This document shows, piece after piece, positions 1 to 6,040 of a DNA stretch of 6,040 nt. Positions within the stretch are counted from its first letter, which is position 1. Each line of letters begins with the position of its first letter. Origin of the DNA: Paracoccaceae bacterium (GTDB lineage: Bacteria > Pseudomonadota > Alphaproteobacteria > Rhodobacterales > Rhodobacteraceae). Position numbers and translations under genes: made by a program. The notes below the pieces were generated by a model, which was given only the letters and a program-made list of their open reading frames with translations, was not told where the DNA came from and made no database searches. The stretch is from positions 1 to 6,040 of the forward strand of contig SLPP01000115.1 of NCBI GenBank assembly GCA_007131945.1, given 5' to 3'.

Positions 1-240
1 GTCATCGTCAACCCGCCCTATGGCGGCCGGATCGGCAACCGCAAGCTTCTCTTCGCGCTCCACGCGACGCTGGGCCGGGTGCTGCGGGAGCGCTTCGCGG
101 GCTGGCGCGTCGGCCTCGTCACCGCCGATGCCGGGCTTGCGAAGGCGACCGGGCTGCCCTTCGGCCTTCCCGGCCCGGTCGTGCCGCATGGTGGGCTGAA
201 GATCCGGCTCTGGCAGGCAGCACCGCTGCCGGTTGAGTGA
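1..240 (+). CDS. C-terminal part of a THUMP-type class I SAM-dependent RNA methyltransferase (5' end outside the window)
   Basis: Frame 1 is open from the first base and ends at TGA 238-240, giving 79 residues. It starts with VIVNPPYGGRIG. NPPY(G) is motif IV of amino-methylating class I methyltransferases, where it holds the target amino group. The NPPYG(E/G)R form, followed soon by a long helix and a short beta-hairpin C-terminus (here HGGLKIRLWQA), is typical of COG0116/RlmL-like proteins that methylate guanine N2 in 23S rRNA. The THUMP domain and the SAM-binding motif I would lie upstream of the window, so the substrate cannot be confirmed. A DNA N6-adenine methylase is the main alternative, because these proteins are often misnamed that way, but the tail after NPPYG is short and RlmL-like. 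The enzyme is expected to be cytosolic. The next gene begins 82 bases downstream on the same strand and has its own ribosome binding site. Confidence 0.8.
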   Translation, partial: VIVNPPYGGRIGNRKLLFALHATLGRVLRERFAGWRVGLVTADAGLAKATGLPFGLPGPVVPHGGLKIRLWQAAPLPVE

Positions 241-307
241 CGCAGGGGCAGTGGCCGGGCCCCATTGACCAGCGCGCGCCGGCCGTGAGACCTTCGCTTC
301 GGGTCCA

Positions 308-313
308 GAGGTG
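308..313 (+). promoter_or_regulatory. Ribosome binding site that decides the start of the beta-oxidation gene
   Basis: GAGGTG is a six-base match to the anti-Shine-Dalgarno end of 16S rRNA and sits 9 bases before ATG 323. It includes the in-frame GTG at 311, so that GTG is better read as part of the binding site than as the start codon. Confidence 0.7.
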
Positions 314-322
314 GGGGAAGAC

Positions 323-2422
323 ATGTCCGAGAGCACGAATCCCGTGCGCTACGAGGTCGAGGGCGCGATCGCCGTCATCTGCATCGACAACCCGCCGGTC
401 AATGCCGCCAGCCAGGCCGTGCGCGAGGGACTGGTGGCGGCGATGGCGCGCTTCGCCGAGGGGCCCGAGAAGGTCGCCGTGATCCATGGCGCCGGCCGCA
501 CCTTCGTCGCCGGGGCCGACATCAAGGAATTCGGCAAGCCGCCGACCGAGCCGATGCTGCCGCGCGTCGTCGACACGGTCGAGGCGCAGGAAAAGCCCGT
601 CGTCTGCGTGCTGCACGGCACGGCGCTCGGCGGCGGGCTGGAACTGGCGCTGGCGGCGCATTACCGCGTCGCGCTGCGCTCGGCCCGTATCGGCCTGCCC
701 GAGGTCAATCTGGGCATCCTGCCCGGCGCCGGCGGGACGCAGCGGCTGCCGCGGCTGATCGGGCTGATCCCGGCGGTCGAGATCTTCACCTCGGCCCGCC
801 AGGTCGGCGCCGAGGAGGCGCTGGAGCTGGGCATCGTCGACGCCCTCTCCGAGGAGGAGCCGCGCGTCGCCGGGCTGAACTTCGCCGCCGGGATCCTGGC
901 GCGCGGCGACGGGCCGCGGCGGATCCGCGACCTGCCCGGGCCGAAGGTCGATGCCGAGGCGGTGGCGGAACTGCGCGCCAAGGTCGCCCGCGCCAACCGC
1001 GGCGAGATCGCGCATCTGGCCGCGCTCGACGTCGCGGTGAAGGGCGCCGGCCTGCCCTTCGCCGAGGCCCTCGCCGAGGAGCGCAAGGCCTTCACGACGC
1101 TCATGGAAAGCCCGCAGCGCGCGGCGCTGATCCATGTCTTCTTCGCCGAGCGCAAGGCCGCGCAACTGCCCGAGCTGAAGGGGGTGACCGCGCGCCCGGT
1201 CGCGCATCTGGGCGTGATCGGCGGCGGCACGATGGGCGGCGGGATCGCCGTCGCCGGGCTGCTCAACGGGCGCCGGGTGACGCTGATCGAACGCGACGCC
1301 GCCGCCGCCGAGAAGGCGCGCGAGGGGATCGCGCGTACGCTCGCCGACAGCGTCCGGCGCGGCAAGCTGACCGGGGACCGGCGCGCCGAACTCCTGGAGA
1401 CCGCGCTCACGACCAGCGCCGACAATGCCGCGCTGGCCGAGGCCGATGTCATCGTCGAGGCGGTCTTCGAGAGCATGGAGGTCAAGCGCGAGGTCTTCGC
1501 CACGCTCGACCGGGTGGCGAAGCCCGGCGCGATCCTCGCCACCAACACCTCCTATCTCGACGTCAACGAGATCGCCGCCGCCACCTCCCGGCCGGCGGAC
1601 GTGCTCGGGCTGCACTTCTTCTCGCCGGCGCATGTCATGCGGCTGCTCGAGATCGTCGTCGCCGACCGCACCGCGCCCGAGGTCGTCGCCACCGGCTTCG
1701 CGCTGGCCAGGGCGCTGCAGAAGATCCCGGTCCGCGCCGGGGTCTGCGACGGCTTCATCGGCAACCGGATGCTGCGCGTCTACCGGCTCGCCGCCGACCA
1801 CATGGTGCTCGACGGCGCCTCGCCCTACGCGATCGACCGCGCGCTCACCGATTTCGGCTTCGCCATGGGCCCCTATGCGGTGGCCGATCTCGCCGGGCTG
1901 GACATCGGCCATGCGACGCGCGAGCGGCTGCGCCCGACGAAACCCGCCGAGGAGCGCTGGGGCGACTGGCCCGACCGGCTGCACGCGCTGGGCCGGCTCG
2001 GCCGCAAGACCGGGCGCGGCTACTACATCTACGACGCCGAAAGCCCGCGCGGCCGCCCCGACCCCGAGGTCGAGGCGCTGGTCGCCGAGGAACGCGCCGC
2101 GAAGGGCATCACCGCGCGCGCCCTTTCCGACGACGAGATCGTCGAGCGCTACCTGGCGGCGATGATCAACGAGGGCGCGCGCATCGTCGAGGAAGGGATC
2201 GCGCGCCGGCCGCTCGATGTCGATGTGGTCAAGATCCATGGCTACGCCTTCCCGCGCTGGCGCGGCGGGCCGATGCACCATGCCGACACGCTCGGCCTCG
2301 ACCGGGTGCTGGCGACGATCCGCGCAGCCGCGGCGGAGGATGCGCATTTCTGGCAACCCGCCCCGCTGCTGGCGCGTTTGGCCAGCGAAGGGCGCGGCTT
2401 TGCCAGCCTCGACGAGGACTGA
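323..2422 (+). CDS. Bifunctional enoyl-CoA hydratase / 3-hydroxyacyl-CoA dehydrogenase (FadB/FadJ-like, beta-oxidation)
   Basis: This 699-residue fusion catalyses two consecutive beta-oxidation steps: hydration of trans-2-enoyl-CoA, then NAD-dependent oxidation of L-3-hydroxyacyl-CoA. Residues ~10-190 are a crotonase domain. The oxyanion-hole segment is FVAGADIKEF (~61-70), and both catalytic glutamates are present: E107 in GGGLELAL and E127 in GLPEVNLG, before PGAGGTQRLPR. Residues ~296-472 are the Rossmann domain, with the GxGxxG fingerprint in GVIGGGTMGGG. Dehydrogenase residues S410 (NTS), H431 (HFFSPA), E443 and N481 (GFIGNRM) keep the same spacing as S137/H158/E170/N208 of human HADH, so both sites should be active. 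Two C-terminal dehydrogenase domains follow (~474-570 and ~605-690). The length fits the ~700-residue bacterial/peroxisomal MFE1 type, slightly shorter than E. coli FadB/FadJ. Delta3,delta2-enoyl-CoA isomerase activity is possible. A thiolase partner is not in the window. GTG 311 would add four residues but overlaps the Shine-Dalgarno. The symbol is left blank because fadB, fadJ and paralogues cannot be separated here. Confidence 0.95.
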   Translation: MSESTNPVRYEVEGAIAVICIDNPPVNAASQAVREGLVAAMARFAEGPEKVAVIHGAGRTFVAGADIKEFGKPPTEPMLPRVVDTVEAQEKPVVCVLHGTALGGGLELALAAHYRVALRSARIGLPEVNLGILPGAGGTQRLPRLIGLIPAVEIFTSARQVGAEEALELGIVDALSEEEPRVAGLNFAAGILARGDGPRRIRDLPGPKVDAEAVAELRAKVARANRGEIAHLAALDVAVKGAGLPFAEALAEERKAFTTLMESPQRAALIHVFFAERKAAQLPELKGVTARPVAHLGVIGGGTMGGGIAVAGLLNGRRVTLIERDAAAAEKAREGIARTLADSVRRGKLTGDRRAELLETALTTSADNAALAEADVIVEAVFESMEVKREVFATLDRVAKPGAILATNTSYLDVNEIAAATSRPADVLGLHFFSPAHVMRLLEIVVADRTAPEVVATGFALARALQKIPVRAGVCDGFIGNRMLRVYRLAADHMVLDGASPYAIDRALTDFGFAMGPYAVADLAGLDIGHATRERLRPTKPAEERWGDWPDRLHALGRLGRKTGRGYYIYDAESPRGRPDPEVEALVAEERAAKGITARALSDDEIVERYLAAMINEGARIVEEGIARRPLDVDVVKIHGYAFPRWRGGPMHHADTLGLDRVLATIRAAAAEDAHFWQPAPLLARLASEGRGFASLDED

Positions 2423-2444
2423 GCCCGCCGCGTCCCCGCCATCG

Positions 2445-2476
2445 CGCGCCGCCCGGCCTGTCGCCCGGGCGGTGCG
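2445..2476 (+). terminator. Strong GC hairpin between the beta-oxidation gene and the permease gene (possible terminator or attenuator)
   Basis: CGCGCCGCCCGG (2445-2456) pairs with CCGGGCGGTGCG (2465-2476). This makes a 12-bp stem with one G-U wobble and an 8-base loop, starting 23 bases after the stop codon. No T-run follows, so it is not a classical intrinsic terminator. It could cause pausing, protect the upstream mRNA's 3' end, or act with Rho. A smaller symmetric element, GCCGCC-C-GGCGGC at 2492-2504, lies just before the next gene's ribosome binding site. Some such pairing is expected by chance in this base composition, but 12 bp is long. Confidence 0.45.
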
Positions 2477-2515
2477 ACCTGCCCGCCCGCCGCCGCCCGG
2501 CGGCACCCGTCCCGC

Positions 2516-2519
2516 GGAG
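2516..2519 (+). promoter_or_regulatory. Ribosome binding site of the SLC13 permease gene
   Basis: GGAG lies 8 bases before ATG 2528, the normal spacing, and supports this start. It stands out in an otherwise C-rich leader. Confidence 0.6.
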
Positions 2520-2527
2520 CCCCCGCC

Positions 2528-4396
2528 ATGACCGCCGACCAGAGCCTGATCCTCGGCATCCTCGTGCTGACCATGGGGCTGTTCCTCTGGGGGCGGCTGC
2601 GGCACGACGTGGTGGCGCTGGCCGCGCTGATGGCCTGCGTCGTCACCGGCCTCGTGCCGGCGGCCGGCGCCTTCGACGGCTTCGGCCACCCGGCGGTGAT
2701 CACGGTCGCCTGCGTGCTGGTGCTCAGCCGGGGCCTGCAGAACACCGGCGCGGTCGACCTGCTGACCGGGGCGGTGATACCGCAGTCGGGCGGACGGATC
2801 GTGTCGATGACGATGCTGCTGGCCCTCGGCGCCGGGCTTTCGGCCTTCATGAACAATGTCGGCGCGATGGCGCTCCTGATGCCGGTCGCGGTGCAGCTGG
2901 CCGGCCGGCTCGACCTGGCGCCGGGGCAGGTGCTGATGCCGCTTGCCTTCGGCACGATCCTCGGCGGCATGACCACGCTGGTCGGCACGCCGCCGAACCT
3001 GATCGTCTCGGGCTTCCGCGAGGGGCCGGGCTTCGCGATGTTCGATTTCGCGCCCGTCGGCCTCGCCGTGGCGCTGGCCGGGATCGGCTTCACCGTGCTT
3101 CTCGGCTGGCGCTTCGTGCCGGTGCGCAAGTCCGGCGGCGGCGACGGTTTCCAGACCGCGGCCTATCTCACCGAGGTGCGGGTCGGCGAGAAGAGCAAGG
3201 CGGTCGACATGACGCTGAGCAAGGTCGAGGAGACGCTGGAAGAGGCCGATGCGCAGATCGTGGCGCTGGTGCGCAACGATGTGCGGCTGAGCGCCCCGCG
3301 CGGCAACCGCAAGGTGCGCCCGGGCGACGTGCTGGTGCTGGAGGCCGATGTCGAGGGCCTGGCCGAGGCGCTGGCGAAGCTCGACCTGAAGCTCGAGGAG
3401 GAGGGCCCGTCCGGGGACGGCGACGCCGCGGAGCAGGATATCGAGGAGGCCGCCGAGGAGGCGCTGGAGAAGGTCGAACCCGACACCGATGGCGACGGGG
3501 CGAAAAGCGACGAGGACGAGAAGGCGCGCGCCGACGACATCGTGCTGCGCGAACTCGCCGTGCTGCCGGGTTCCAGCCTGCACGGCCGCTCGGCCAAGGA
3601 CATCCTGCTGCGCACGCGCTACGGGCTCAACCTGCTCGCCGTCTCGCGCGAGGGGCGGCGGCCGCGGGCGCGGCTGCGCACGCTGCCGCTGCGCACCGGC
3701 GACGTTCTCCTGATGCAGGGGCCGGCGGAAGTGCTGACCGAATTCGCCGCCGAGCGCGGCTGCGTGCCGCTCGCCGAGCGCAGCCTGCGCATCCCGGACC
3801 GGCGCATGGCGCTCACCGCCGCGGGCATCATGGCCGGCGCGGTGGCGATCGCGACGGCGCGGATCCTGCCGGCGGCGGCGGCCTTCGCGCTCGCCGTGCT
3901 GGCCTCGATGATCCTGCGCACCGTGCCGCCGCGGCAGGTCTATACCGCCATCGACTGGCCGGTGATCGTGCTGCTTGCGGCGCTGATCCCGGTCGCCGGC
4001 GCGATGGAAGCGACCGGCGCCGCGGCGCTGGTCGCCGAGCTCATGGTCGAGGGCGTCGCGCGCGGGCACGCGATCGGCGCGCTGGTCCTGATCCTGGTGG
4101 TGACGATGTTCCTCTCGGACGTGATGAACAACGCCGCCACCGCCGCGGTCATGTGCCCGATCGCGCTGGGCATCGCGGCGACGCTCGGGCTCAATGCCGA
4201 CACCTTCCTGATGGCGGTCGCGATCGGCGCCTCCTGCGCCTTCCTCACCCCGATCGGGCACCAGAACAACACGCTGATCCTCGGCCCCGGCGGGTTCCGC
4301 TTCACCGACTACTGGCGGCTGGGCCTGCCGATCGAGATCCTCGTCGTCGCCGTCGGCGTGCCGGTGCTGCTCGTGGTCTGGCCGCTGGGCGGCTGA
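2528..4396 (+). CDS. SLC13-type (divalent anion:Na+ symporter-like) permease with two TrkA-C domains
   Basis: This 622-residue inner-membrane protein has two hydrophobic halves (~5-197 and ~427-620) around a cytosolic insert. Each half carries a matching pore motif: MNNVGA (108-113) with TLVGTPPNLIVSG (150-162), and MNNAAT (533-538) with FLTPIGHQNNTLILGPGGF. These take the place of the substrate/sodium-binding motifs of the DASS fold and show the usual inverted-repeat layout. The insert holds two TrkA-C/RCK_C domains. The first is ~213-289, with YLTEVRV and VRPGDVLVLEA. The second is ~338-410, with LRELAVLPGSSL and LRTGDVLLMQG. RCK_C domains usually bind a small regulatory ligand and gate transport. 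Known relatives carry sulfate, other divalent anions or dicarboxylates, and the sequence does not choose between these. The linker between the two domains (290-337) is strongly acidic and includes DTDGDGAKSDED (319-330), which is unusual. The gene starts 105 bases after the beta-oxidation gene, across a GC hairpin, so co-transcription is uncertain. Confidence 0.9.
   Translation: MTADQSLILGILVLTMGLFLWGRLRHDVVALAALMACVVTGLVPAAGAFDGFGHPAVITVACVLVLSRGLQNTGAVDLLTGAVIPQSGGRIVSMTMLLALGAGLSAFMNNVGAMALLMPVAVQLAGRLDLAPGQVLMPLAFGTILGGMTTLVGTPPNLIVSGFREGPGFAMFDFAPVGLAVALAGIGFTVLLGWRFVPVRKSGGGDGFQTAAYLTEVRVGEKSKAVDMTLSKVEETLEEADAQIVALVRNDVRLSAPRGNRKVRPGDVLVLEADVEGLAEALAKLDLKLEEEGPSGDGDAAEQDIEEAAEEALEKVEPDTDGDGAKSDEDEKARADDIVLRELAVLPGSSLHGRSAKDILLRTRYGLNLLAVSREGRRPRARLRTLPLRTGDVLLMQGPAEVLTEFAAERGCVPLAERSLRIPDRRMALTAAGIMAGAVAIATARILPAAAAFALAVLASMILRTVPPRQVYTAIDWPVIVLLAALIPVAGAMEATGAAALVAELMVEGVARGHAIGALVLILVVTMFLSDVMNNAATAAVMCPIALGIAATLGLNADTFLMAVAIGASCAFLTPIGHQNNTLILGPGGFRFTDYWRLGLPIEILVVAVGVPVLLVVWPLGG
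3395..3538 (+). other. Acidic linker with a DxDxDG calcium-loop-like motif inside the permease
   Basis: Codons 290-337 contain 22 acidic residues out of 48 and only 4 basic ones, between the two RCK_C domains. Codons 319-330 (3482-3517) read DTDGDGAKSDED. Acidic residues fall at loop positions 1, 3, 5 and 12, Gly at 6 and Ser at 9, as in EF-hand or dockerin loops. Position 8 is Lys rather than the usual hydrophobic residue, and no flanking EF helices are evident, so calcium binding is only a possibility. The frame is continuous and keeps the G/C third-position bias, so it is a true part of the protein. Confidence 0.6.
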
Positions 4397-4554
4397 TACC
4401 GGATCCGCCTGATCCGTTCGGAAAACTGGGCGGCGATGTCCCGCCCCTGCGCCGGCACGGCCAGCGCCCCGATCTCCTGCCCGGAACGGAGGATGACGCC
4501 CCTCCGGTCGCCGAACCACCAGATGTTGTATGCAGCCCCGGCTCCGCGCCACAA
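4397..4554 (-). pseudogene. Possible small gene or gene remnant of unknown function
   Basis: On the minus strand an open frame runs from just after an upstream TGA (4597-4599) to a stop near 4309, with a TTG at 4552-4554 as the only plausible start. A GGAG lies 4 bases before it, a rather short spacing. From 4554 down to ~4397 the translation looks natural: it includes YNIWWFGDRRGV, ILRSGQEIGALAVPAQG and RDIAAQFSERIRRIRYQ, with strong G/C third positions. The frame then continues into the antisense of the permease 3' end, where composition turns low-complexity (Thr, Ser and Pro rich), as if the original C-terminus is missing. I do not recognise the family. It may be a decayed or truncated gene, a real small protein overlapping the permease 3' end, or chance. 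The stretch is too short to decide, and the call rests on amino-acid and codon character alone. Confidence 0.3.
4400..4416 (+). terminator. Weak hairpin directly after the permease gene
   Basis: CGGATC (4400-4405) and GATCCG (4411-4416) can form a 6-bp stem with a 5-base loop, four bases after the stop codon. Only TTCGG follows rather than a T-run, so termination here is a tentative reading based mainly on position. Confidence 0.25.
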
Positions 4555-4579
4555 GGGACTCCGGAAAGTCCCGACCCTC

Positions 4580-4604
4580 GAAAGTGACTCTTCTTTTCAC
4601 TTTC
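4580..4604. promoter_or_regulatory. Perfect inverted repeat in the MFS leader (operator candidate 1)
   Basis: GAAAGTGA (4580-4587) and TCACTTTC (4597-4604) are exact reverse complements separated by 9 bases. A further TTTTCACTT copy recurs at 4625-4633, with its TCACTT core 31 bases (about three helical turns) after the first. The segment 4581-4634 is about 41% GC by direct count, against roughly 70% around it. Such symmetry in an AT-rich island upstream of a transporter suggests a regulator site, but no known regulator's consensus was recognised. A hairpin in RNA is the alternative. Confidence 0.4.
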
Positions 4605-4615
4605 CACCGATTTCG

Positions 4616-4661
4616 TGTCGCGATTTTTCACTTCTGCCCCGATCCTGCACGAGTCGCGACA
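4616..4661. promoter_or_regulatory. Second inverted repeat in the MFS leader, TGTCGCGA/TCGCGACA (operator candidate 2)
   Basis: TGTCGCGA (4616-4623) and TCGCGACA (4654-4661) are exact reverse complements 30 bases apart. The second lies in an 8-base palindrome, GTCGCGAC (4653-4660), and the first contains the palindrome TCGCGA, so each could be a dimer site on its own. GTCGCGA is also a direct repeat with a 36-base period. The position 150-200 bases before the MFS start fits a regulatory role. No matching regulator gene is visible in the window. Confidence 0.35.
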
Positions 4662-4799
4662 GTTTCGGCCGTCGAGGGCCACGATGCTCAACCGCGCGCA
4701 TCCCGACCGCAACCGGACCCGGCCGCGCCGGCCGGAACTGCCGCAATGGCCGGTCCCGCGCCGGTGACGTCCCCCCTTCCCTCCACCGCGCCACGGCGC

Positions 4800-4804
4800 T
4801 AGGT
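4800..4804 (+). promoter_or_regulatory. Ribosome binding site of the MFS gene, with an in-frame stop fixing the start
   Basis: TAGGT holds an AGGT match 7 bases before ATG 4812. Its TAG (4800-4802) is also a stop codon in the MFS reading frame, so the protein cannot start upstream of this point. Confidence 0.6.
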
Positions 4805-4811
4805 CAGCGGC

Positions 4812-6038
4812 ATGAGTCTTTCCACCGCCCCGGCCGCAGTTTCCGACGCCCGTGCGAAGCGCAACGTCGCGGTTCTGGTCGCCGCGCAGGCGATTCTCGG
4901 CGCGCAGATGCCGATGATCTTCGTCGTCGCCGGGCTGGCCGGGCAGTCGCTGGCCGCGAACATCTGCTGGGCGACGCTGCCCATCTCGCTGATCGTGCTG
5001 GGCTCGATGCTGACCGCGACGCCGCTGGCCGCCTTCATGCAGCGCCACGGCCGCCGCGCGGGCTTCGCGCTGACCGCGACCGGCGGCGCGGTCGGCGCCG
5101 CCATCGGCGCGATCGGCCTCATTCAGGGCTCGTTCTTCCTCTTCTGCCTCGGCTCGCTCTTCACCGGCATCTACATGTCGGGCCAGGGCTTCTACCGCTT
5201 CGCCGCCGCCGACACCGCGTCCGAGGCCTTCAAGCCCAAGGCGATCTCCTATGTCATGGCGGGGGGGCTGCTGTCGGCGATCGTCGGGCCGCAGCTGGTC
5301 AAGGTCACCGCCGACGCGATGGTGGTGACCTTCCTCGGCACCTATCTCGCGGTGATCGCGCTCAATCTCGGCGGCATGACGCTCTTTGCCTTCCTCGACA
5401 TCCCCAAGCCCCCCGCGCCGGTCGCGGGCGCGCCGCGCGAGGGGCGCTCGCGCGCCGAGATGCTGCGCGACCCGGTGATCGCGGTCTCGATCATCTGCGC
5501 CACCGTCGCCTATGCGCTGATGAACCTGGTGATGACCTCGACGCCGCTCGCCGTGGTGGGGTGCGGCTTCACCACCAACCACGCCGCCGACATCGTCTCG
5601 GCGCATGTGCTGGCGATGTTCGCGCCGGCCTTCGTCACCGGCCACCTGATCGCCCGCTTCGGCGCGGACAGGATCGTGGCCGCGGGCCTCACGATCCTGG
5701 CGGCGAGCGGCGCGGTGGCGCTGACGGGCGTCGAGCTCGAGCATTTCTTCATCGCCCTGATCCTTCTGGGCGTGGGCTGGAACTTCGGCTTCATCGGCGC
5801 CACCGCGATGCTCGCGCGGTCGCATTCGGCGGCCGAGCGCGGGCGGATCCAGGGCATCAACGACATGATCGTCTTCGGCGGGGTGACGCTCGCCTCGCTA
5901 TCCTCGGGGCAACTGATGAACTGCTCGGGCTCGGATGCCGAGACCGGCTGGCAACTCGTCAACCTCGCCATGCTGCCCTTCCTCGTGCTTGCCGGCGGCG
6001 CGCTGATCTGGCTCGCCCTGCGCCCCCGCGCCGCCTGA
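4812..6038 (+). CDS. Major facilitator superfamily (MFS) transporter, 12 predicted membrane helices
   Basis: This complete 408-residue inner-membrane protein has about twelve hydrophobic segments (roughly 18-40, 52-75, 81-101, 106-127, 142-164, 170-195, 221-245, 258-282, 286-306, 309-334, 349-371, 379-403). Between helices 2 and 3 it carries MQRHGRRAG, a form of MFS motif A, and a charged central loop (~197-220) divides the two six-helix halves. The stretch RFAAADTASEAFKPKAIS followed by a Gly-rich helix resembles an alphaproteobacterial MFS group that I associate with RfnT-like riboflavin transporters. That link is from memory and weak, and I found no FMN riboswitch upstream. The substrate is therefore unknown, and drug or metabolite efflux is equally possible. 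The start is fixed by an in-frame TAG 12 bases upstream. A seven-G run at 5261-5267 does not disturb the frame. The long leader with inverted repeats suggests its own regulation. The stop lies two bases before the window end. Confidence 0.88.
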   Translation: MSLSTAPAAVSDARAKRNVAVLVAAQAILGAQMPMIFVVAGLAGQSLAANICWATLPISLIVLGSMLTATPLAAFMQRHGRRAGFALTATGGAVGAAIGAIGLIQGSFFLFCLGSLFTGIYMSGQGFYRFAAADTASEAFKPKAISYVMAGGLLSAIVGPQLVKVTADAMVVTFLGTYLAVIALNLGGMTLFAFLDIPKPPAPVAGAPREGRSRAEMLRDPVIAVSIICATVAYALMNLVMTSTPLAVVGCGFTTNHAADIVSAHVLAMFAPAFVTGHLIARFGADRIVAAGLTILAASGAVALTGVELEHFFIALILLGVGWNFGFIGATAMLARSHSAAERGRIQGINDMIVFGGVTLASLSSGQLMNCSGSDAETGWQLVNLAMLPFLVLAGGALIWLALRPRAA

Positions 6039-6040
6039 AC

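Larger units (their letters stand above)
4397..4811. other. 415-base intergenic region between the permease and MFS genes
   Basis: No convincing + strand gene is present. From left to right it holds a weak hairpin just after the permease stop, a segment that reads as protein-like on the minus strand (~4397-4554), an AT-rich island with two perfect inverted repeats (~4580-4661), and a GC-rich leader up to the MFS start. I could not recognise a clear -35/-10 promoter, an FMN or other riboswitch, or a tRNA. Confidence 0.6.

Noticed and set aside
253..284. GGCCGG/CCGGCC inverted repeat in the gap after the methyltransferase gene
   Set aside because: Only 6 bp with a 20-base loop and no T-run; expected by chance at this composition.
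119..4600. A 1493-codon open frame on the minus strand, antisense to the beta-oxidation and permease genes
   Set aside because: Its product is low-complexity (Arg, Gly, Asp, Gln and His rich) and resembles no protein family, while the + strand genes have full catalytic and membrane motifs. Long stop-free antisense frames are expected at this GC content.
4530..4802. A 90-codon + strand frame in the MFS leader
   Set aside because: Pro/Ala/Arg-rich with mixed codon character, no ribosome binding site I can support, and it crosses the AT-rich inverted-repeat region; it ends at the TAG just before the MFS start.
5261..5267. A run of seven G as a possible frameshift or phase-variation tract in the MFS gene
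   Set aside because: The reading frame and hydrophobic pattern continue normally on both sides, and such a run is unremarkable in GC-rich DNA.
4302..5825. A 507-codon open frame on the minus strand, antisense to the MFS gene and the intergenic gap
   Set aside because: Arg/Gly/Asp/His-rich composition without recognisable domains; it is the shadow of the MFS gene.
4812..6038. The idea that the permease and MFS genes belong to one undescribed system with the beta-oxidation enzyme
   Set aside because: The 415-base gap, separate leaders and unrelated families give no positive evidence for a joint function.

Overview
The window is very GC-rich (third codon positions are almost all G or C). It reads as a chromosomal stretch of an alphaproteobacterium, most likely a member of the Rhodobacterales (Rhodobacteraceae/Paracoccaceae). 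That placement rests on base composition, codon use and the look of the proteins; no rRNA or other marker is present to confirm it. All four convincing genes lie on the + strand.

Layout. (1) 1-240: the last 79 codons of a class I SAM-dependent methyltransferase with an NPPYG motif, probably a THUMP-type rRNA guanine-N2 methyltransferase, cut by the window start. (2) 323-2422: a 699-residue fused enoyl-CoA hydratase / 3-hydroxyacyl-CoA dehydrogenase of fatty-acid beta-oxidation, with both active sites intact. (3) 2423-2527: a 105-base gap with a very stable GC hairpin. (4) 2528-4396: a 622-residue SLC13-type ion/anion permease carrying two cytosolic TrkA-C (RCK_C) domains, separated by an unusually acidic linker that contains a DxDxDG calcium-loop-like motif. 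(5) 4397-4811: a 415-base intergenic region with a weak hairpin, a possible minus-strand gene remnant, and an AT-rich island holding two perfect 8-bp inverted repeats. (6) 4812-6038: a complete 408-residue, 12-helix MFS transporter.

The genes do not form an obvious single pathway. The beta-oxidation enzyme and the SLC13 permease are co-oriented, but the hairpin between them argues against simple co-transcription. The MFS gene has its own long leader with operator-like symmetry and is probably regulated separately. I see no mobile element, CRISPR array, tRNA or rRNA. Most of the window is ordinary core metabolism and transport. The parts worth a second look are the acidic linker of the permease, the AT-rich symmetric leader of the MFS gene, and the possible minus-strand remnant beside it.
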